A DNA stretch of 10,485 nt from a bacterium (GTDB lineage Bacteria; Patescibacteriota; Minisyncoccia; JACQLN01), in the NCBI GenBank assembly GCA_030697855.1, contig JAUYOU010000023.1, positions 1-10,485 of the forward strand. Direction: 5' to 3'. Below the pieces are notes generated by a model. It made no database searches. It worked only from the letters and a program-made list of their open reading frames with translations, and was not told the origin of the DNA. Below, piece after piece: positions 1-4,666 of this stretch (position 1 is the first letter of the stretch; the number at the start of each line of letters is the position of its first letter). A program made the translations under genes and the position numbers.

Positions 1-92
1 CCAAAAACAAATGGAGCCATCTTAGGGTTCCATTTAGACTTCTTGTGCCCAATATGAGCACCAGCCTGCATTAAATCTTGAGCAGTAATCAT
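1..92 (-). CDS. rpsB: Ribosomal protein S2, 5' end only (partial)
   Basis: The reverse strand from an ATG at 92 gives about 30 residues beginning MITAQDLMQAGAHIGHKKSK and continuing WNPKMAPFVF, then runs off the window edge. The AGAHIGH and WNPKMAPF blocks are the characteristic N-terminal signature of bacterial S2, a protein of the small ribosomal subunit that binds late in 30S assembly and helps recruit S1 where S1 exists. No Shine-Dalgarno sequence is visible before the ATG. A good promoter lies so close (see 106-134) that the predicted mRNA leader is only about 7 nt. The gene is divergent from rpmE. Only the N-terminus is seen, but the motif match is strong. Confidence 0.93.
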   Translation of the reverse strand, partial: MITAQDLMQAGAHIGHKKSKWNPKMAPFVF

Positions 93-105
93 TGTTAGCA
101 AAGCA

Positions 106-134
106 ACTTTAACAAAAAGGGTGGCTGTTGTCAA
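106..134 (-). promoter_or_regulatory. Putative sigma-70 promoter of rpsB
   Basis: On the minus strand a perfect TTGACA (134-129) is followed after 17 nt by TAAAGT (111-106), which matches TATAAT at 4 of 6 positions. The predicted start is near 99, leaving only about 7 nt before the rpsB ATG, so the message would be almost leaderless. This agrees with the absence of a Shine-Dalgarno sequence. It is a consensus match only. Confidence 0.55.
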
Positions 135-156
135 AACCCAGCCAATCTGCTACCTT
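128..156 (+). promoter_or_regulatory. Possible weak promoter of rpmE
   Basis: TTGTCA (128-133) and TACCTT (151-156) are separated by 17 nt. The -10 is poor (3 of 6). The -35 overlaps, on the opposite strand, the -35 of the rpsB promoter. If used, transcription would start near 163, immediately before the rpmE ATG at 165, giving a leaderless mRNA. Confidence 0.3.
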
Positions 157-164
157 AACTTAGT

Positions 165-413
165 ATGAAAACAGATATCCATCCTAAATACTTCCCTACC
201 GCCAAGGTAAAATGTGTTTGTGGTAATTCCTACACTGTAGGTTCAACCAAAGAAAATATCGAGGTTGAAATTTGTAATTCTTGCCATCCTTTTTTTACAG
301 GCAAAGAAAACTTAGTAGACTCTGCTGGTCGTGTTGAAAAATTCCGAACCAGACTCTCAAAGAAGACTACCACTCCTACTGTTAAAAAAGACCGAAAAGC
401 TAGTAAGAAATAA
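165..413 (+). CDS. rpmE: Ribosomal protein L31, zinc-binding type
   Basis: This 82-residue protein belongs to the bL31 family, part of the large ribosomal subunit, where it helps bridge the two subunits. It opens MKTDIHPKYFPTAKVKCVCG, the usual L31 start (M-K-x-x-I-H-P-x-Y). It keeps the zinc-type cysteines Cys17 and Cys19 (CVC) and Cys37 and Cys40 (CNSC), followed by the typical HPFFTGK block and a DSAGRVEKF segment. About 15 Lys-rich residues after that form a slightly long basic tail. There is no obvious Shine-Dalgarno sequence, and translation may start on a leaderless message. prfA follows 93 bp downstream; rpmE near prfA is a familiar bacterial arrangement. The cysteine set marks this as the zinc-containing form rather than the zinc-free paralogue. 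Confidence 0.95.
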   Translation: MKTDIHPKYFPTAKVKCVCGNSYTVGSTKENIEVEICNSCHPFFTGKENLVDSAGRVEKFRTRLSKKTTTPTVKKDRKASKK

Positions 414-445
414 CTAGTCTCGCTAATATACCAATCTCTCTCTGC

Positions 446-488
446 CAATATAGCTAATTAAATTCATTCGTATATTAGTTTAGATTAG
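446..488 (+). repeat. AT-rich intergenic repeat, copy A
   Basis: This 43-bp core matches copy B at 2797-2839 with 4 mismatches by eye; both contain ATATAGCTAAT and CGTATATTAGTT. It sits in a wider element with CGCTAATAT at 421-429 and TATTAGCG at 493-500, so the ends are inverted (CGCTAA/TTAGCG) and could form a hairpin. It fills most of the rpmE-prfA gap and ends a few bases before the prfA ATG. It is noncoding in all frames. Confidence 0.7.
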
Positions 489-506
489 CCATATTAGCGA
501 ATACTC

Positions 507-1259
507 ATGGAATCCTCCTCTGTAATTATCGAAATTAGGCCAGGTGCTGGTGGCGACGAAGCTGCTATTTTTAGTGGCGAACTTTTTAAAATGTACAAAA
601 ATTATGCTGCCAAAAAAGGCCTAGCTGTAACCGTTTTAGATTCCTCGGTAACATCTATTGGCGGTATAAAAGACATCTCTTTCGAAATTTCCGGCCCCGG
701 AACTTACGATTTCTATAAACAAGAAGCTGGTGTACACCGTGTTCAACGCGTACCAAGAACAGAAAAAAGTGGTAGGGTTCACACCTCTACTGTTTCTGTA
801 GCCATATTAAAAAAAGCTAGCGAAAAAGACATTCACATTAATTCTAGCGATTTACGCATAGAATTTTTCCGTTCATCCGGCCCTGGCGGGCAAAATGTAA
901 ACAAGCGCGAAACGGCAGTTAGGATAATTCATATTCCAACAGGAACCGTTGTAACCGCCCAAACCGAACGCGGCCAAGAATCCAACAAGCAAGCTGCTAT
1001 GTCTATTTTAAGAAGTAGAGTTTTAGAAGAAAGAGAAAGAAAAGAGGGTTTAAAAATGCAAAGCGAACGCAGAACCCAAATCGGTACAGCTGACCGTTCA
1101 GAAAAAATACGAACATATAATTTTCCCCAAGACAGAATAACCGACCATAGAATTAAAAAAAGTTGGAGCCAGATAGATAAAGTATTAGATGGCAATATGG
1201 ATCCGATTATAAAGGGATTCGCCAAAGCAGAAATTGAATCTGAACCAGAAGATAAATAA
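507..1259 (+). CDS. prfA: Peptide chain release factor 1 lacking domain 1
   Basis: This 250-residue class I release factor reads UAA and UAG in the ribosomal A site and triggers peptide release. The protein starts directly in domain 2 with IRPGAGGDEAAIF (residues 10-22). The stop-codon-reading tripeptide is Pro83-Arg84-Thr85, in HRVQRVPRTEKSGRVHTS; the P-x-T form marks RF1, whereas RF2 has SPF. The catalytic loop Gly127-Gly128-Gln129 lies in SSGPGGQNVN, and domain 4 has the usual RTYNFPQDRITDHRI block. RF1 is normally about 355-360 residues; here about 105 N-terminal residues (domain 1, the helical part facing the L11 stalk and RF3) are absent. An in-frame TAG at 495-497 rules out extending the start, and the 93-bp gap to rpmE holds only an intergenic repeat. 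No Shine-Dalgarno sequence is visible. Identity is certain; the start and the functional state of the short form are inferred. Confidence 0.93.
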   Translation: MESSSVIIEIRPGAGGDEAAIFSGELFKMYKNYAAKKGLAVTVLDSSVTSIGGIKDISFEISGPGTYDFYKQEAGVHRVQRVPRTEKSGRVHTSTVSVAILKKASEKDIHINSSDLRIEFFRSSGPGGQNVNKRETAVRIIHIPTGTVVTAQTERGQESNKQAAMSILRSRVLEERERKEGLKMQSERRTQIGTADRSEKIRTYNFPQDRITDHRIKKSWSQIDKVLDGNMDPIIKGFAKAEIESEPEDK

Positions 1260-1260
1260 A

Positions 1261-1298
1261 ATACTCCTCCGACGCAAGGTCGAAGGAGTATTATTTTT
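1261..1298. terminator. Bidirectional intrinsic terminator between prfA and the facing gene
   Basis: Arms 1261-1273 and 1279-1291 form a 13-bp stem with one mismatch around a 5-nt GCAAG loop. On the plus strand TATTTTTAT follows; on the minus strand TTTATTTA follows. It lies right after the prfA stop and before the stop of the convergent gene at 1313-1636, so it probably ends both transcripts. Confidence 0.85.
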
Positions 1299-1312
1299 AT
1301 ATGTAGGATAAT

Positions 1313-1636
1313 TCAAATATTAGCTGTACTAGAAACCATAGACTCCAACAAAAAAAGTTGTTTGATACTATCTAATGTTTCAAGAAAACCCTCAAAACTA
1401 AGCTCTCCGCCAGAGTATAGCTTGATCTGTGATGTAGGATTTAAACTAAGAAAGCATTTGGCCTCATTATGATCATGACAGATACACTGGCAACTAGTTA
1501 GAATTAGTATTTCGTGAACAGCTTTCTGCCAGAAAGGAAAAACCATAAGACTCAATTCTTCTGGCGGAACAAGCATGGCTTGTCCTGTAGCTGATTCCAA
1601 AGCTTCTCTGTATATTCTTTCTTCTGAAACTTTCAT
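1313..1636 (-). CDS. Small protein of unknown function with Cys/His cluster
   Basis: I do not recognise this 107-residue protein. It begins MKVSEERIYREALESATGQA, has a hydrophobic central stretch, and contains a compact cluster Cys49, Cys51, Cys53, His54, His56, Cys61 (CQCICHDHNEAKC) that could bind a metal. There is no signal peptide and no clear membrane segment. It is likely a real gene. The ATG is preceded 4 nt upstream by AGGGGAGA (1641-1648), the clearest Shine-Dalgarno-like sequence in the window. A fair promoter lies about 45 bp upstream, and it ends at a bidirectional terminator. It uses TGA as its stop. The distinct ribosome-binding site compared with its neighbours may mean a different origin or regulation, but nothing here fixes a function. 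Confidence 0.72.
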   Translation of the reverse strand: MKVSEERIYREALESATGQAMLVPPEELSLMVFPFWQKAVHEILILTSCQCICHDHNEAKCFLSLNPTSQIKLYSGGELSFEGFLETLDSIKQLFLLESMVSSTANI

Positions 1637-1682
1637 TTGATCTCCCCTTTTTGTGATTAAAGAACTATTTTATTAAAGCCTA

Positions 1683-1711
1683 AGTGTAATATATTATTAG
1701 ATATTTGTAAA
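1683..1711 (-). promoter_or_regulatory. Putative promoter of the small Cys/His protein gene
   Basis: On the minus strand TTTACA (1711-1706) and TACACT (1688-1683) are separated by exactly 17 nt. Transcription would start near 1676, giving a leader of about 40 nt that includes the Shine-Dalgarno-like site at 1641-1648. It is a consensus match only. Confidence 0.45.
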
Positions 1712-1761
1712 GACTACCTTAACCCATCATCTATTATTCCCGCATCGCACCCATCACATCA

Positions 1762-1801
1762 ACAGTCACTAATTTATGTGATCGCATAAATTAGTGACTG
1801 T
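1762..1801. other. Perfect 17-bp inverted repeat (strong hairpin)
   Basis: ACAGTCACTAATTTATG (1762-1778) is exactly complementary to 1785-1801, leaving a 6-nt loop (TGATCG). On the plus strand ATTTTCATATTTT follows, a weak T tract; the minus strand has none. No plus-strand gene nearby needs a terminator. It lies between the promoter of the gene at 1313-1636 and the terminator of the large RNA. It could be an operator-like palindrome or a backup structure. A second, looser repeat (CTTAACA 1824-1830 with TGTTAAG 1851-1857) lies just beside it. Confidence 0.6.
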
Positions 1802-1878
1802 ATTTTCATATTTTAAAATCATTCTTAACATAGTTCACGATCGTAAGTTTTGTTAAGATAGAAAATATATAAAATAAT

Positions 1879-1908
1879 AAAAAAATCCCCGACACCGTAG
1901 TGTCGGGG
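1879..1908 (-). terminator. Intrinsic terminator of the large structured RNA
   Basis: Read on the minus strand, CCCCGACAC (1908-1900) pairs with GTGTCGGGG (1895-1887) around a TACG tetraloop closed by C-G, a classic stable UNCG-type loop. After one A come seven T residues. The T tract exists only on the minus strand, which fixes the direction and the 3' end of the RNA transcribed from about 2684. Confidence 0.88.
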
Positions 1909-2449
1909 GGAGCAGTAAGGATATTGTTTATCCTTTGACTGCTCACTTTTATTACTTAACAAAGAAAGGAGGCGGAGGGCTATTACACCCGCCGCGGCCT
2001 ATAGAAGTTTATCCCTCTTGGGCCGATCCGCGCGTCTGGGATTCGCAGTGTCTCATTCGTATCGCCGAGCTTAGCTCAGCAGATATTCCCAGAATGGCCG
2101 ACGCGAGTAACAAGGTGGTTTCGAACCACCGATACCCGCAATGCCTTTCACGCTTTGGTGCGTAAGCACCTCCGCCTCCTGTACAGTGACGCAGGACGAG
2201 GGTTAGGGTTTCGTAAGACCGGCCTATGTGGCAGGTACCATATTGGACCCTCGTCCTAACTTCGCTTTGGCAGAAAATTTGTACCAATCCGAGGCATCGG
2301 CATGACCCTCCATTGGCAGTTCGGCTGTGAAAGCACCAAACACAATCTCGGAATTTACCGAAATGCATTAGGTGCTTATGAAACCGAGAACCCTTCAACG
2401 CTTCCCTAGGAAGCTCCAGTATTCTCGTTTCGGGCGCTGGGGTCGCGGG

Positions 2450-2599
2450 CTACCCGGCGGACATGGAGTCCGTAGCGGGCACCGGCAGGCCATCGGCCAG
2501 GTCGGAGATCAGTCTCAAATAATTGCGGCCATTGGCCGAGGCGGTACGGGCGCTTTTCACGATGTTCGGGATGAACCCGAACGGGCTTCCACGCTTCAT
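2450..2599 (-). CDS. Possible 49-aa ORF inside the structured RNA
   Basis: An ATG at 2599 is preceded by AAGAAGGTG, a partial Shine-Dalgarno sequence at suitable spacing, and opens a 49-codon frame ending in TAG. The peptide starts MKRGSPFGFIPNIVK and ends PATDSMSAG; I recognise no family. By hand count about 80% of third codon positions are G or C, against roughly 53-55% at positions one and two. Such periodicity is usual for coding DNA of a GC-rich genome and is unlike the AT-rich genes here. Against coding, hairpins such as GTTCGGG/CCCGAAC (2564-2582) also run through it and the RNA-structure reading suffices. It could be a leader peptide, a remnant of foreign coding DNA, or chance. Confidence 0.25.
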   Translation of the reverse strand: MKRGSPFGFIPNIVKSARTASANGRNYLRLISDLADGLPVPATDSMSAG

Positions 2600-2690
2600 A
2601 CTGCACCTTCTTTCTTTGAAAAAAATGAAAGAGCTATGATCAGCTAGTGACCCTCGGGGAGGGAAACCACTAACGATCAATGATGCTTCC

Positions 2691-2718
2691 AGTTTACCAC
2701 AACCAATAATCCTGTCAA
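2691..2718 (-). promoter_or_regulatory. Promoter of the large structured RNA
   Basis: On the minus strand a perfect TTGACA (2718-2713) and TAAACT (2696-2691) are separated by 16 nt, and the -10 is preceded by TGG, the extended -10 form (TGn). The predicted start is near 2684, only about 5 nt before the 5'-terminal hairpin of the RNA begins (2679). This is what an independently transcribed noncoding RNA would be expected to show. Confidence 0.68.
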
Positions 2719-2796
2719 TTCCTAAAACCTATAAATCGTCAATATTGGCAGAAAACCGCATAAAACCTGAGTTTTCGCTAATACGCTAATTGACGC

Positions 2797-2839
2797 TAAT
2801 ATAGCTAATAAAATTAATTCGTATATTAGTTCAGATTAG
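2797..2839 (+). repeat. AT-rich intergenic repeat, copy B
   Basis: This 43-bp core matches copy A (446-488) at about 39 of 43 positions and is in the same orientation. It is preceded by further CGCTAAT units (around 2776-2800) and followed by TATATTAG, giving inverted CTAATATA/TATATTAG ends. It lies between the large-RNA promoter and the lepA stop codon, so relative to lepA it is at the 3' side, whereas copy A lies at a 5' side. Confidence 0.7.
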
Positions 2840-2856
2840 TATATTAGAGAGAGTAT

Positions 2857-4656
2857 TTAACGCTTTAGCAATTCAAAAAAAACAGAGTTTGGAATATCTA
2901 CTCTTCCCCTTTCTTTCATTTTCTTTTTACCCTTTTTTTGCTTTTCTCTAAGCTTCATTTTGCGTGTAATATCACCTCCATACATATGGCTAGTTACATC
3001 TTTCTTTAAAGCAGCAATATTTTCGCGAGCAATTATCTTTCCGCCAATAGCGGCCTGAAGCATTACTTCGAACCACTGTCTTGGCAAAAGCTCTTTTAAC
3101 CTTTCTACAATCCTTTTACCTTCTTCTTGAGCTTGATCGCTTGGCACAATCCGGCTTAAAGCATCAACTGTCTCACTGGCTACCAAAATATCTAATTTAA
3201 TTAAATCGCCTTTTCTAAGTTCCAAAAATTCGTAACTTAACGAAGCATAGCCCGAGGAAACACTTTTTAATTTATCGTGAAAATCCACAATAATTTCGGC
3301 GAGTGGTATTTCGTAAAAAATTTCTACACGGTCCTCCGAAATATATTCAGTGTGTTTAGAAATTCCTCGACGATGCGCCAAAAGTTCTAAAATCCCACCA
3401 ATATATTTAGAAGGCGAAAGCAAAGTTAATGTTACCCATGGTTCGCGAATTTCTAAATAACGGTCGGATGTAGGTAAATCGGCAGCAGAAAAAATATTTT
3501 GAATTGTTCCATCTCTTAATACTATTTCATAACTAACCGAAGGTGTAGTTGTTATTAAAGATAAATTATATTCGCGTTCTAACCTTTCTAAAACTATTTC
3601 CATGTGAAGCGAACCTAAAAATCCACATCTAAAACCGCGCCCCAAAACTTCTTGAGAATCTAGTTCGAAAGTTAAAGCGGCATCCGAAAGCTTGAGTTTT
3701 AATAAAGAATCTTTTAGCATGGCAAATTCTGCCCCATCCTTTGGAAACAAACTGGCAAATACAACTGGACTTGGATCTTTATAACCTTCCAAAGCAAAGT
3801 TTTTTAAATCTAAAAATTGAGATTCCGAATTAAAAATAACAGCAGTATCACCTACTCTTATAAGAGATGGATCTTTTAAACCTGTGGCGATAAAACCAAT
3901 TTCTCCTTCCTTAATTTCTTTCTGAACCGAAAGTTGAGGTTTAAAATGCCCAACCTCCATAATTCCCGCTTCCTTGTTTTGAGCAATTAATTTTATTTTT
4001 TGATCCCCCCTAAAACTTCCATTAAAAACACGTACGTACGCCAAAACACCTTTGTAAGAATCGTAAGTAGAATCAAAAATTAAGGCTCTATCTAAAGAAC
4101 TGGGTGAATTTTTGGGTGAAGGAATCCTTTCTATAACCGTATCTAAAAGTTTATCTACATTGGTGCCATCCTTTGCCGATATTTTAAAAATTTCTACATC
4201 TTGGCCTAAAAGATTTTTTAATTCTTCTTCTATTTCTTCTGGGCGAGCATTGGGTAAATCTATTTTATTTACTGCCGCAATTATAACTTTGTTTTGTTTT
4301 TGGGCTTGGCTTAAATGCGCCAAAGTTTGTGCTTGTATGCCTTTAGTTCCGTCTACTAACAAAATAACGCCCTCTACAGCAGCTAACGAACGAGAGACCT
4401 CGTAAGAAAAATCTACATGCCCCGGAGTATCGATAAGATTTAAAATATAACCATTGTACTGCATCCTAACTGGCTGCATCTTAATGGTTATGCCGCGCTC
4501 TTGTTCTAAATCCATCATATCCAAATACTGCGAGTGCATTTGGCGCACTTCTACGGTTTTTGTTAATTCTAAAAGTCTATCGGCTAACGTAGATTTACCG
4601 TGATCAATATGCGCTATGATTGAGAAATTCCTTATTTTCTGGGTTTCAGTTTCCAT
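2857..4656 (-). CDS. lepA: Elongation factor 4 (LepA), ribosome-bound GTPase
   Basis: This 599-residue protein has the usual LepA length. Its GTPase motifs are intact: G1 AHIDHGKST (15-23), G2 RGITIK (54-59), G3 DTPGH (76-80), G4 NKID (130-133) and G5 SAK (160-162). Domain II, the EF-G-like domains III and V, and the LepA-specific C-terminal domain follow, with the typical ending YGGDITRKMKLREKQKKGKK. LepA binds the ribosome and affects back-translocation, elongation under stress, or 30S assembly. The ATG lies 10 nt after the murJ stop with no Shine-Dalgarno sequence, so it is probably translated from the murJ message by coupling or reinitiation. An AT-rich repeat and the promoter of the large RNA follow its stop. 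No anomalies were seen. Confidence 0.97.
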   Translation of the reverse strand: METETQKIRNFSIIAHIDHGKSTLADRLLELTKTVEVRQMHSQYLDMMDLEQERGITIKMQPVRMQYNGYILNLIDTPGHVDFSYEVSRSLAAVEGVILLVDGTKGIQAQTLAHLSQAQKQNKVIIAAVNKIDLPNARPEEIEEELKNLLGQDVEIFKISAKDGTNVDKLLDTVIERIPSPKNSPSSLDRALIFDSTYDSYKGVLAYVRVFNGSFRGDQKIKLIAQNKEAGIMEVGHFKPQLSVQKEIKEGEIGFIATGLKDPSLIRVGDTAVIFNSESQFLDLKNFALEGYKDPSPVVFASLFPKDGAEFAMLKDSLLKLKLSDAALTFELDSQEVLGRGFRCGFLGSLHMEIVLERLEREYNLSLITTTPSVSYEIVLRDGTIQNIFSAADLPTSDRYLEIREPWVTLTLLSPSKYIGGILELLAHRRGISKHTEYISEDRVEIFYEIPLAEIIVDFHDKLKSVSSGYASLSYEFLELRKGDLIKLDILVASETVDALSRIVPSDQAQEEGKRIVERLKELLPRQWFEVMLQAAIGGKIIARENIAALKKDVTSHMYGGDITRKMKLREKQKKGKKKMKERGRVDIPNSVFFELLKR

Positions 4657-4666
4657 GTTTCAAGTT

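Larger units (their letters stand above)
1879..2684 (-). ncRNA. Large (~800 nt) GC-rich structured RNA of unknown class
   Basis: This block is much richer in GC than its surroundings and has no long convincing ORF. It is delimited on the minus strand by an extended -10 promoter (2691-2718) and an intrinsic terminator (1879-1908). Read 5' to 3' on the minus strand, visible stems are: a 5'-terminal hairpin 2679-2637 (12 bp with one bulge, capped by an inner CCCTC/GAGGG stem); 2431-2380 (10 bp with a bulge, enclosing a 6-bp hairpin 2414-2400); 2375-2333 (17 bp in three helices); 2257-2193 (11-bp closing stem); 2180-1967 (12-bp closing stem of a multibranched domain); within that domain the hairpins 2170-2157 and 2130-2114 and a long arm 2105-2031; and a 14-bp hairpin 1944-1910 stacked against the terminator. 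The 2679-2637, 2375-2333 and 2080-2064 stems include G-U pairs only when the minus strand is the RNA. It matches none of tmRNA, SRP RNA, 6S, RNase P or rRNA by its signatures. Its size and layout recall large ornate RNAs such as GOLLD or ROOL, but I cannot match sequence. Confidence 0.75.

Noticed and set aside
230..448. 72-codon minus-strand open frame opposite rpmE
   Set aside because: It is the antisense shadow of the conserved L31 gene.
507..1259. UGA recoding (a CPR genetic code using only RF1)
   Set aside because: murJ and the gene at 1313-1636 end at TGA in positions that fit family length or the terminator, so UGA serves as a stop here; RF2 should be encoded elsewhere.
2114..2130. 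A tRNA gene around the T-arm-like hairpin
   Set aside because: No acceptor stem, anticodon arm or D arm can be placed at the right distances on either strand.
2009..2398. 129-codon open frame on the minus strand across the structured RNA, and a 76-codon plus-strand frame at 1935-2165
   Set aside because: Translations are rich in Cys, His, Arg and Trp without pattern, starts lack ribosome-binding sites, and the frames run across clear RNA stems. They look like chance openings in GC-rich DNA.
1879..2684. tmRNA, SRP RNA, group I/II intron or rRNA fragment as the identity of the large RNA
   Set aside because: No tmRNA tag reading frame with tRNA-like ends, no GGAAGCAGCC SRP loop, no intron domain V or core motifs, and no conserved rRNA blocks were seen.
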